64,000 nt of DNA, taken from NCBI GenBank assembly GCA_025786725.1, contig JAHLTZ010000009.1, forward strand, positions 434,001-498,000, given 5' to 3'. Positions 54,033-64,000 of the stretch are shown here, in pieces. Each line of letters opens with the position of its first letter. The stretch's first letter is position 1. Position numbers and translations under genes: made by a program. A model generated the notes under the pieces. The model was not told the origin of the DNA. It did no database searches and saw only the letters and a program-made list of their open reading frames with translations. This DNA is from Syncephalis fuscata. Taxonomy: Eukaryota; Zoopagomycota; Zoopagomycetes; Zoopagales; Piptocephalidaceae.

Positions 54033-55675
54033 ATGCGTCCCGAAAACACACTTGAACAACAATCGTTGACAATCTTAGAGGATGTCGGTCTTTATTTACA
54101 GGATTTTGTAGCCGGTAAGTAGCTTAACATAGATTGTAATGCATACCTGGTCTAAATAGAAGGCTTCAGGTCTGGATAATCTTCCCTCTGAGGTAATTCA
54201 TTTACTTGCCGAGTTACGTAAAAAAGAAGAGCAATTTCAAGGTATTTACTTGTGGATTGCATATAATAAAATAAACGATCAGCCTAACTATAGGTCTTTA
54301 TAGATGTAAGACGTAGAATCAAGAAGAGAGATCAGGATCTCAGTCGACACTATAAAGTCTATGGATATGCATTAAAATCACCATGTAGTATTGGTCTAAA
54401 GTTAACGCCAGAAGAACAGGCACTACTAGATACTAGTAATGCAACAAGCAATGATAAAGATAATAGCAATAGCACAACAGATACACCAAGTACTGTACTA
54501 GTAAAGAATGAAACTACAGATAAAGAAAGTACATCTGAGATAGATCAAAAGACTGTAAATACCAAGGATACACCTCAAACCACCAGTGTTAAAGAAAGTG
54601 ATGCATCTGAAAAGTCTAATCAGACCTCGGATCAACAATTAGAGAAACGACGACAATTGGAGAAAGATATGATTACGCATATTAGAGCAGATTTTGATCG
54701 GGCTCACATTTTGGCTAGTGAAAAGATTGAAATTACTAAACGAACTATTGAGTTGGTAGGCATTTATTGAATGATTATAGACACGCATCTCTAATTGATT
54801 GACCATATATTAGATTAATAGGCATATTAAACATTTAGATGCAGATATAGCACTTATTCTACCAGAGGATGAAATCAATTCATCGGCATCGGGCTTATTG
54901 AATCTTCGACGACAACATCGGAACAGACATAGTGGTAATGCATCTAATACCAATACAATAATATCCAGTATGACTAATCGATTAGGGGGACATATAGCAA
55001 TGACCTCAGGTAATACAATGAATGGACGATCTATGGCCGACTCTAATGGTGGTGATGTATTTGCAGATGGCACTAATGACAATCCAGGTAAGAATGATAG
55101 AGTAAGGTGTATTGTATAGGTAATTTATAACTATACTAGGCTCATCGCATACACCACTAAGTCCAGCAAGTAAGTAGTTGGTCATGAACTGGACTAAATA
55201 CTTATATTTTAATTAAGGAAATCGAATACTTAATGGACCGCGTGGACGACCAAATACTAATGGTTCGTTTGGTGTTCCCAAGAAGCGTATGTCATCAAGT
55301 AGCACGCCTATGGTGATTCAAACATCGATAACCAATGATAATCAAATTATCGAGGAGGTAGTCGATGCCAATGGAGAAGAGCCATTGTATTGCATGTGTC
55401 GACAGGTAAATAGTTGTATGAATTTAATACAATATTTTAATATATAAATAATAGGTATCTTATGGCGATATGGTGGCATGTGATAACGACGATGTAAGTA
55501 TTGAATACGGTAGATGCAGTTAAACTGTATTACTAATGGCAATGTATAGTGTGAGTTTGAATGGTTTCATTATGAATGTGTAGGCCTTACAGAACCACCA
55601 AAAGGTGCTTGGTATTGTGTCTCATGTCTGACCAAGAACAAACGACAGCGCATGTTAGAAATGTCTTTGACATAA
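54033..55675 (+). CDS. ING-family PHD-finger protein (Yng-like chromatin reader)
   Basis: Starts [35 protein letters not shown]. This is the ING N-terminal helical domain, followed by [21 protein letters not shown] long Thr/Ser/Asp-rich linker follows, then the C-terminal PHD finger: [38 protein letters not shown] and [14 protein letters not shown] (C4HC3). ING proteins bind H3K4me3 and anchor histone acetyltransferase or deacetylase complexes (NuA4, NuA3, Rpd3). All exons join in frame, including small ones. Which ING paralogue this is cannot be settled. Confidence 0.88.
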
Positions 55676-55735
55676 ACTATGTTTTTATGTAAATTAAAAT
55701 AAACGTGTTATTATAACAAAATATAAGAGACTATA

Positions 55736-56593
55736 TTAATGATGATGATGATGACCAGAATGATCATGACCGGCGTGGTTATGGCCGGCATGGCTGTCAT
55801 GAGATGCGAGCGAACTGGAACTGCTAGTTCTTGAAAGGGTAGGGCGAGTTGGTCGTTGACTAGCGCCTAATGCTACGGCACAAGTACATCCGGGACAGCA
55901 TCCAATGGTTGAGGCTGTGGCACTCACTGCGGCAGCGGCGGTCTCTTGTTCATCGTGATCGTGGTCGTGGTCGTGGCCATCGTGGTCCTTTGACTTGGGC
56001 TTACTACGAAACTTTTTAATTACAGAGGTGCCCAAATGATTAAGAATATCAATAACTAGTACAGAAGTGCCTATATTGACGTCTAATTAGAACTAAACAA
56101 TAAAAAGTATTAGCTGCCTACCTGTAGCGATACCAACTACAGTTAACGCGGGCAATGCAACGGCGGGCGATGTAAGGAACGTGCTTAGCATTACTGAGCC
56201 CATACTTGTAGCGGCCACGGCACCGACCAATGGAACGTGTTCGGCAAGATAATCCTTAAATTTGGCACTAGTAGCGTGCTTGTTCAACCATTTGGTAACC
56301 TTTTCACGGGTAGTTGGATCGGTACTATTGGTAATGGCCACAATATTGGTGTCATTAAGCTTGAAGTTCATTATTTCCGTAACATTCTTGATGGCGTTCA
56401 CTTGAGTTGTATTTGGCTTTAGTTCCATTACAATATTCGTGGCATCGGATGGAGAGAAGAAGATATCTGACTCGACGGGTCTTTCTCGACGGAATAGCTT
56501 ATGGCTATCGGATGGACTGGCACTGGCTAGCAAGGCAACGCTAGAAATGGTAGAAATACCAGCAAAGATGGATAATAAAATAGAAGTGCGCAT
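55736..56593 (-). CDS. Secreted/anchored protein with His-rich, Cys-containing C-terminus
   Basis: The signal peptide (MRTSILLSIFAGISTISSVALL) is followed by a Kex2-like FRRERP site, then NTTQ, NVTE, NDTN and NSTD sequons. Next is a hydrophobic Ala/Gly region (VPLVGAVAATSMGSVML..). An intron (about 56075-56121) joins this to TSVLVIDILNHLGTSVIKKF and the tail DHDGHDHDHDHDEQE, then CCPGCTC and a final HAGHNHAGHDHSGHHHHH. The His/Asp repeats and the Cys cluster suggest binding of zinc, nickel or copper. The mid region resembles the small protein at 26314-26742. No known family was recognised; metal handling at the cell surface is inference. Confidence 0.75.
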
Positions 56594-56864
56594 TTTAAAT
56601 AACTATCGTTAATAATTCGTAAACAAGGGAATTAACCAACAATGTAGATACTAATGTCCCTTTCTCCGCAATAATAGCGACTGATTTATAGTAAAATCAA
56701 TTGTTAAAGCAAAAAAACACGCTTGGTTAAACTAATGACTACATTGTGTGTATACCCTTTAGGGTACTCTTTTATTGTACTTAAACTACTATAAAACCTA
56801 TAGGGTACTTGATGTGCAAGTGTAAATGAAAGTGTTATTAGGAATGTTGACGTATATTTGGCAA

Positions 56865-57887
56865 TCACGCCATAACAGATGTTTCTCCATTTGGATTAGC
56901 ATCATCATTATCATGTTTTTTATAGCTGGTGCGGTTCTTATTGCTTGTATCGCGTTTTTTACGACTTTGCTTTACGGATAATTCTGTAGAGCGGTGTGAG
57001 CTGGATCGACGGGGTCGACGCACCTTTACCACACCATCGATATCGATAAACCAAGGCCGAGGTCGTCCATGTAATCGCTGACTAGATGTAACATTAGCAA
57101 TTATAGACAATTGGTTTATGATAGCCGTATCGCTTACTAGAGACCGCATGCGTTACAAAGAACCCCTGTGCCCGATTCGTTTCTACGCCAACTTGGTGTG
57201 TGTACACATTGACAATTGGCGCATTGTCGGTCATTTACGGTAGCTACATCATCGTGTTTAACCACTAGATTCGGTAGCCATATGGATGGATACAAATTAG
57301 TAGCTAAGTTGCCTTGTATACTGTGCGGTGGCGTTTCCATTGATGATGGCAAGCTCAATGATAGATGCTGATTGGGTAAAAGTAAATGGAGTGCACTATT
57401 TAGCGCATTCCAAGTCGTGGTTTGTGTGCTTATTGTATTTGCTTCTTCACCGAATAAACTCAAAGAAGCAGCAGTTGTATTTGCTAGTGCATTACTAGCG
57501 CTTAATGCTAACAGTAAATCAGTCGCTATCTTGTTTTCAATACCATGATTTTCATCTATCGGCTCCAATAATGTAGCAGTATTAGCAGGATAGGTTGTAT
57601 CGATAGTGCAATGGACTATATACATTAGAACTACTAGGTGTAGCTTGGGTCGATATTGATGTATCGGTTAATAATGGATAACACGCCGCTTGAGATTGAA
57701 TTGCTAGCGATTCGGACCACGGCCATACGGATGAACTGGAATGGTCGACAGCATTGCTTGAAGTAGGGGCCATTGTTGCATCACTAATTGAACTGGCTGG
57801 CTGTGACCAAAATTCATGATTAGAGCTGAAATCGTAGTCGCCATCTTGCAATAAGTCAAGAATTGTTTTAAATCCTTCGTTCGACAT
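56865..57887 (-). CDS. GATA-type zinc-finger transcription factor
   Basis: The GATA finger CANCQCVHTPSWRRNESGTG followed by VLCNACGL (C-x2-C-x18-C-x2-C) is split by an intron (57082-57137), after which YQRLHGRPRPW completes the basic tail. The tail then runs VRRPRRSSSHRS and a Lys/Arg-rich end. N-terminal region from MSNEGFKTILDLLQDGDYDF at 57887 is Ser-rich. A one-base break near 57600 separates SSSNVYSPLHYRYN from TTYPANTATLLEPID. The protein is nuclear and binds GATA sites; the regulated pathway is unknown. Confidence 0.85.
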
Positions 57888-57912
57888 TCAGAATAAATGA
57901 AAAAATGATATT

Positions 57913-58259
57913 TTAAATACAAGTCATATGCATAGCTATTAGGTGTATTTATACAACTTGTAAAATCAACACTAGAAAAGAATAAAGCACTAACCAGGAT
58001 ACTTACCGAGCAATCGACGGGCGTTTAAATTGAATAAATTTGTTTGTTGACAGCGTTGTGCATATTTATAACCTGCAGTATTTCTACATTGTACAACAGT
58101 AAATACTTGCGTCCTACCAATGGTATAGCGTGCGAACCGTATTTTAGCTGGTAATTTATCAGCACCATGCATATTTGACAATAAATATCAAGCTTATGCT
58201 TGATTCTTTAAATGATGTTAGATATTACCGAAATCTGAAAAAACAGGCGCTAATGACAT
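57913..58259 (-). CDS. Possible small unknown gene (low confidence)
   Basis: An ATG at 58259 opens MSLAPVFSDFG before a GTAATA donor. A second stretch reads MHGADKLPAKIRFARYTIGR... and ends ARRLLG before GTAAGT (58006). A third exon would add a few residues to a stop near 57913. The first 11 residues resemble fungal porin (VDAC) N-termini, but the rest does not, so this is not called as porin. It may be a remnant. Confidence 0.25.
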
Positions 58260-58552
58260 CACAGCTTCACTAAGCGTAGACTATCAGTTTAGTTATATTG
58301 GCCAACACAAAACTTTTATTATATATAAATAGATTTTTCTTCATAGCAAGATAAAGAAACTTATGTAGTACAACATTAATATACTAATTGCAGCAACGTT
58401 ATTAGCAGCCCTTTGCGTGTTTCTTGCTTGTCTTTCCACCTTTTCTATTGCATTTCTTCCCAGCATTGGCATAATCTACACCAGCATTTTTGTGTATATA
58501 CTATCATTTCTGCAAATAAGCATTCTTTTTTGTTCTATCTGAGTGATCAACA

Positions 58553-59251
58553 ATGGCACTATCATTATGTTACCTGCAAATTACTTTATTTGCTTGGCTG
58601 TTTTATATAAATGTAAGTGGTATTAAGCGTGACATATATATACTTGATCAATAACAATGACATTGCATAGTCTACGTGGGGAGCCATGGAATTCATGACT
58701 ATTCCGCGAAAACAATATCGTACTATTTGCGCTACTCAACACACCCGCTATGTTTCGTATAATGCAACTGTACTTGGCGATAAAAAGGTGCCTGGCATTT
58801 ATATTATGCCTTTAACCGACTGGACGCAGATAGAAGAGTGTCAGCGTAAAAATGTATCAACAGATATTGTAAGAAAACGGTTCGATATACGCAACTCGTG
58901 CTTGCCTAGCACTACTGCCCCAAGTACTTCATCGTGTATTAAAGGAAGCAGTATGGCAGTTCTTTAGCAAAAGGCGAAATGCCATTTTGCATTGTATCGT
59001 ATAACGAATACTACAATGAGTCGATCAAATTACAGATCAACTACACTTTCACTAACAATAAGTTTTTATTGTATAGCAATGAATCAGAGGGTACTTATGT
59101 GCATGCTGCCGGTTTTAAACCTATAAATGGCACAGCTAACTCAAATGGCGTCGATAGTTTGCATTCGTTTACATTTGGTAGCTCACTTTGGATGTCGTCG
59201 GCTATTTTGTCATTTGTACTGGCAATTGTTATATTCACGATTAATTCATAA
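58553..59251 (+). CDS. Secreted or surface-anchored N-glycoprotein, unknown family
   Basis: Exon 1 (58553-58612) is a signal peptide, MALSLCYLQITLFAWLFYIN. After the intron 58613-58670, exon 2 gives STWGAMEFMTIPRKQYRTIC and a Cys-containing ectodomain. Sequons NAT, NVS, NES, NYT, NGT are present, with cysteines including ..EECQRKN and ..FCIVSYNEYYNES. The C-terminus is a hydrophobic segment (SLWMSSAILSFVLAIVIFTI) suited to a membrane or GPI-type anchor. One base seems missing near 58950 (YGSSLAKGEMPFC is in the next frame). It lies between the uncertain gene at 57913 and a 7TM copy. No function can be assigned. Confidence 0.65.
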
Positions 59252-59426
59252 TAAATAAAGCTGCACAATGATTTGTTAAGTTAAAGTATGATTGCATCAG
59301 TTTATTTCGCCAATAAGCCTTAATTTATATATAAAATCCAAAACTAATTTAATATTATTTGCCTATTATACAATTTGCATTCAAAAATAAGCTATATATA
59401 TATACATATGTCAACGCATCAGCTTA

Positions 59427-60392
59427 TTATTTTGCAGTGGCAATTTGCGACAAATGAAGCATATGGTTAGTTTTAGGACGATATCCGGAGTTATCATTAT
59501 TTCTCATTTTTGGCAATGTTAATCAATATGGTTGCAACAATCATCCTATAAATATATTAGGTATATGTATACAATTAATTGCTAATGCTTACCAGTCGAT
59601 GGGAAAAAGTATATCGCGATTAGCATTGTCGAAACGACTAATTATAAGGGTGCAACAAATAAGATTTGTTAATAATGCCAGACATACTGTCTGTATCCCA
59701 TCCCGTGCTAGTCGTTTCCATGCATCAGATCCAAATAAGCGGTATTGATTGAAAGTAACACGGCAGAATATGATTGAAAAAAAACGTTGATGGGTGCATT
59801 CACTCCAATCCAGTACCAAAAAAAATAGTGGATAGTAGACTTCACAGCCAAGTTTCGCTTTCAGAGTAAAGAAAGAGTAGTATATCAAAATAAAAGTATA
59901 ACCATTTGCGGCAATATAAGGAGAATGCCAACATAGATAATCCACTTTTTTTGATAGAGAACCAAGTGAACTTTAAAAGAAGAAGCAAACTATTAAAGAT
60001 CATTCCTAGTGAAGTAAAAAACCCGGCTGACCATATAAGCATTCTACAATTAAGGCCATAGCCCATCAACATGACTATATGCATTATGTTATACAAAGTA
60101 CCAATACAGCAGCGTTAAACAGCACCATGAAAACATACTACGCGGTCGCGATATGGTCATTTTGGTAGTTATAACAATATTGTGTACAAAAATACAAAGC
60201 ATTGTAACAGAAAATATCATTTGAAGTTGCACGCCTATTAAACGAAGACGCTGTCATCGATATGACCTGAAGCATCCATTAAAAAATCAGGCACGCTTAT
60301 TTCACCAAATGGATGAGAGGAATACCCCATTGCTTTGTAGCATTATGCCTCCATTCAGTTTGCGTTGGATCGGTATAATTAATAAACGGCAT
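59427..60392 (-). pseudogene. 7TM receptor-like family, copy with many frame breaks (subtype I)
   Basis: Begins MPFINYTDPTQTEW, nearly identical to the copy at 3132 over the N-terminus. It breaks at about 60325 (CTC-ATCC lacks a C), 60254 (GATGACAGCG), 60110, 59955, 59845 and 59780, and in the terminal exon (59520-59500). The last helices (YRLFGSDAWKRLARDGIQTVCLALLTN) and the Trp-codon intron are retained. Loss is only by single bases, but they are numerous, so this is the clearest decay candidate in the family. Confidence 0.75.
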
Positions 60393-61045
60393 TTGCGTTT
60401 TGTATATTGTGTAAATAGTAGTGTGTAAATGATAAAATAATAGATGTGTAGAAGCATAAGTCTGAGTGTTTTGCAATGTGATATTAAACAAGGGTCACTA
60501 CCGTTTTTGTGCCTCATGCATGGCAATTGCCGTGGGTACACGGGTATTTAGTCAAGCATGTACACGACGTCAGCTGCAGATTTTGCATCATCTAAGCTGG
60601 CAATAACACAAGTTGAATAATAGTAGTAATATATAGGCTGTTAAGTTTGAAGATAATGCTATGCCACAGCAACACAGCAACGTCAATATGACAAAGGATT
60701 TATAAAATATTAAATGCTTGTAGGATTTACATCTAGCAGAAATACAACAGCAGCATGTATAACCATGGCATGCATTGTGCCGTTTTTAGTAATTTTAGGT
60801 GGGTAACTGGCATAGCTTACCTGAGTGCTTGGTCAGTGATAGGTGATTTTTATGCTTAGATACCATGTATGTCTGAATTGACTTGTCTTAAAAACCTAAA
60901 GACAGAATCACGTATTGCTATGCAGTACAGTTGCTTAGGTAGATTATCAGAATTAAATTAAATAATACTGTTGTAAACAAGTACTATACTATTGTGCGTA
61001 TTCTAATTTTATTCTACAGTTTAATATAAAGCAAAAATAAAGCTC
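60393..61045 (-). repeat. Mosaic upstream flank of the 7TM copy at 60392
   Basis: The proximal part (60393-60610) is near-identical (inverted) to 2930-3131 upstream of the copy at 3132. The distal part (60690-61045) is near-identical to 45320-45650 upstream of the copy at 45998. The flank is therefore a patchwork of two relatives. Confidence 0.75.
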
Positions 61046-61688
61046 AATGCCTGCTATGCTAAAGACGTTGTCTATTGACTAGAATGTGTGCTAATTGTAC
61101 TATTTCCAACAGCATCAGTTACTCAATACGATTGTCATAATTGATATGCTTTGTTAGCCTTTCATACTAGTCACACTGGCTTTTTATCTTAAAAACTGGC
61201 CATTCACTTTAGTGGAATGACCTTTTTGTGGTATTTATAGCCATCCGATAACCAACATCCATATAGCACAGAATGACTAATTAACTGCGTAGCTATATTA
61301 TGATTTAATCAAAAACTAATGGTTTTACATGGTCAGTTTTAGTAGCCACAAATGCCATTGCGATTAGTATAATTCAGTGATCCATTGAGGCCTTTACTTT
61401 TAGTGGTGCGCAGCTAGCTATTCTTCTGCCATATGGCTCGTGAACGGATATCATATACATACAGCTATTCACTTCAGTATTATCGTGGCACATGCAACAA
61501 TTTCAAGATGCATGACAGATTTATGACAATAGATAATTGGTCCGTTCATATTATAGCCAGCACTTGATGGCTACAAGGCGTACTTCCTAGTTGTATCCAC
61601 ACTCTTTCAACTATTTGACCAAAGTTTTTATTAACACACACTAACACATTTATTATTGTATATTGTATTATTGCTATATATATATATA
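61046..61688 (+). repeat. Upstream module of the subtype II 7TM copy at 61689
   Basis: 61350-61600 matches inverted 8740-8970 upstream of the intact subtype II gene. 61046-61340 holds no recognised gene. Confidence 0.6.
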
Positions 61689-62655
61689 ATGCCAGTCATT
61701 AATTATAACAGCCATGAATATACTGAATGGATTAACAGCGACATAAAACAATGGGGAATCCGCCTTCATCCACTTGGTGAAATGCGTATATATGATTTTT
61801 TTATGGAAGCTTCTGGCGACATTGATAAACAGCGCCTTCGACTACTTAGTGTACAAGTCCAAATTGCAATGTTGTTATAGCGTCTTTTATATCTGGCGCA
61901 ATCTTGTTGTTGCCAGCAAAATGGTCATATCACGACCTCATAGCATGATATCCTGGTGCTGTTTTATTCCTTCTGTTTTAATATTATAGCTAGTTTGATG
62001 AACATATTTATATTCATAAATTTTTTGGTAATTGCCGAATTATTATATGGATTATTCTATTCAGTATGTCATTTACAATGATTGGCAACAGTTTGATACT
62101 GCTTCAAAAGACCTATCTGGTGCTTTGTCGACAAAATGGATACTTTATATTAGTATTCCATTTATAATGGCACAGCTCGCCTTTGTCCCATTACAATTTG
62201 TTATAGTTTTTTACTTTAGAAGAAAAAGTTGGTTGTATGGATTACTCCCTCAGGCTTTCTATGGTATTGGTTTCTAGTTAATGTGCCAATCAATGTGCTA
62301 TTCTCTGTTATCTTTTGCCACATTGCTTTAAAGCAGTATCGTTTATTTGGATCAGATGCATGGAAGAAATTGGCACGCGATGGAATACAAGTAATGGCTT
62401 TGGCCACGTTATGCAATACTCTTGTTCAATAACTCCTATTATGCCTATAAGCAAAGCCTATTCTGACGAATTTTTCATCATAGATTGGTAAGTAATGATA
62501 AATAGTTGTTTATATAAAACTAACATAAAAATAGGATGTTTGTTACAACAATACTAATCAATCATTGCAAAAATGCATCCAGAAATATTGGCTTTGCACA
62601 CCAACCAAAAACCGATTACATACTTAATTTATCTCAAATTGCTACTACAAAATAA
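61689..62655 (+). pseudogene. 7TM receptor-like family, subtype II copy (frame-broken)
   Basis: Begins MPVINYNSHEYTEWINSDIK and aligns along its whole length with the intact gene at 7622-8649. Frame breaks occur at 61871 (ATG-TTGTTATAG lacks an A), 61897 (GGCGCAAT lacks an A), about 61985, 62020, 62120, 62270 and 62425. The terminal intron (about 62490-62535) and the tail MFVTTILINHCKN...HQPKTDYILNLSQIATTK are intact. It is probably non-functional unless the breaks are consensus errors. Confidence 0.75.
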
Positions 62656-63117
62656 TTTGTTAATAAATATGCGTATTAGCATTCGTGTTATAAGCAAACC
62701 TTTAAATTAGCAACTTAATTATGTGTAAAGCTTTATAAATAGAATATACTTGTTTTTATTTGTTGTAATTATGTGTTGAAATAGTGCTTGCTAGCATAGA
62801 TTATTTATCACGGAAACAGGTGTAATAATAAACATGTGATTAATAAAATAATGAATACAACAAAAGCATATATATTATTTAGCATCGAATTTCAGTACAC
62901 TATAGAGCATATCACCAGTAAATTAATAATTTTATTAATAAAACGACACTTTAATCAAATTACTATTTAAAATTGCTATATTTATTTTCTTTATAAATTA
63001 GCTGATGTAAATAGGTGATGGGCAAACTTTTTAAATAAATGAAAAACAATATCAATATATTCTAAAAATAAGCTATATGTCTTAATATATTATTTATTAT
63101 AATTATTGTTGATAGAA
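62656..63117. other. AT-rich region between 7TM copy and YSH1 exon
   Basis: No coding sequence is seen. The sequence ends in a good 3' splice site (GTTGATAG, 63110-63117), so the last part reads as an intron of the next gene. Confidence 0.5.
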
Positions 63118-64000
63118 TGCTTATCGCGTGAGCTATTTGAACGATGGTGCCCAGATACAAAAATGGTGTTATTATTACTGGTTATTCGATCGATGGTACA
63201 TTGGCCAAGGTAATTGTATTTAATCACCATCTAATAGCTTATTAACATTGCTATTAGCATATCCTTAGTGAACCGTCTGAAATACAATCAATGGCCGGTG
63301 CTAAGCTGCCACTACGCATGTCGGTCGACTACATTTCCTTTTCAGCTCACGTTGATTTTACGCAAAACAGCAGTTTATTGAAGAGGTTGATGCACCAAAT
63401 CTAGTAGTCACATATAGCAAGTTGGCATTAGATATAGCTAATTACGACTAGGTATTGGTCCACGGTGATGCAAATGCTATGCATCGACTACGCAATGCAT
63501 GGAAAGCCGCTACAAAGAACGCAACAAGCCGGTCAACATCTACACGCCGCGTAACTGCGAGACAGTACAGCTTCATTTTCGAGGCGAAAAGCGTGCCAAG
63601 GTACTACTGATATTGGAGCACACTGAATCAAACACTAATACGGCAATTTAATGGTTTATTGCCATGCTAGACGGTAGGGAAATTGGCCGAAAAAATGCCT
63701 ATTGAAGACCAATTGATATCGGGTGTCATGGTGGCAAAAGACTACCAGTACAGCATTATGGCATCGATGGATCTGGAAGATTTAGTGGTCTATCGACAAG
63801 TAGAATCCGCCAACGCATGAGCATTCCATGTCGTGCAACTCTATCATTGGTGCGCTATCAACTGCAGCAAATGTACGGCGCCATTGATGAATCTAGACTG
63901 AATCTCGAATCAGCCAATAATGATTGGTCAAAGCCGGCTACCGTCAAATATACCGTAAGTAGGACGATGATCTTTCTATTGCTTATTGACCATTTATATC
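63118..64000 (+). CDS. YSH1: Ysh1/CPSF73 3'-end-processing endonuclease, 5' exons absent, 3' end beyond window
   Basis: The first recognisable block, [20 protein letters not shown], then [34 protein letters not shown] (motif with the metal-binding His), [36 protein letters not shown] and [20 protein letters not shown], is the beta-CASP and C-terminal region of CPSF73/Ysh1, the endonuclease that cleaves pre-mRNA at poly(A) sites. Introns are 63210-63257, about 63404-63451 and 63601-63672; a donor lies at 63955. One-base breaks occur near 63370 and 63503. The N-terminal metallo-beta-lactamase half should lie upstream but is not found before the 7TM copy at 61689-62655, so the gene is split, truncated or rearranged. 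Confidence 0.8.

Noticed and set aside
58183-58259. Mitochondrial porin (VDAC) start exon
   Set aside because: Only MSLAPVFSDFG resembles a porin N-terminus. None of the three frames downstream continues as porin.

Overview
The window is nuclear DNA of a fungus, probably an early-diverging lineage (Zoopagomycota or Mucoromycota grade); the exact lineage cannot be fixed from the sequence. The evidence is fungal-type Cho2, Spf1, Tsc13, Lsm7, Pop5, Rtr1, ING and Ysh1 genes. Introns are many and short (mostly 45-60 nt, GTAAGT...ATAG, often with an ACTAAC-like branch site), and intergenic DNA is AT-rich.

Layout. 1-11 kb: a divergent seven-transmembrane (7TM) protein gene cut by the window edge, then three members of a local 7TM receptor-like family, with a DUF2828 gene between them. 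11.6-16 kb: a very long homeodomain transcription factor. 18-30 kb: two copies of a small secreted-peptide gene (one built from three-base exons), a 3' fragment of midasin (MDN1), an MRP-type ABC transporter and a small secreted protein. 30-42 kb: amino-acid permease, POP5, CHO2, a SINE, RTR1/RPAP2, TSC13 and an intron-less cysteine-rich secreted peptide. 46-56 kb: a fourth 7TM copy, LSM7, SPF1, an ING-family PHD protein and a secreted His-rich protein. 57-64 kb: GATA factor, a membrane-anchored glycoprotein, two decayed 7TM copies and a 5'-less YSH1.

The most unusual locus is 28613-29813. Exon 1 encodes a signal peptide, a short pro-region and a Kex2-type Arg-Arg. It is followed by 13 consecutive putative exons of exactly 3 nt, separated by 12 near-identical 76-79 nt introns, and then a last exon with a stop. 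Spliced together they read in frame into a 15-residue tail (EPDVTADAEVSLAGS). Two other genes in the window (17978 and 42300) share the same prepro-leader. The second theme is the 7TM family: six copies in two subtypes, each duplicated with its flanks and carrying a conserved intron in a Trp codon. An extracellular Cys pair is placed like the GPCR TM3-ECL2 disulfide.

Caution: single-base frame breaks, mostly missing bases in homopolymers, run through many conserved genes (ABC transporter, Cho2, DUF2828, permease, Ysh1, midasin) as well as the 7TM copies. Many may be consensus-sequence errors, so pseudogene calls are provisional.
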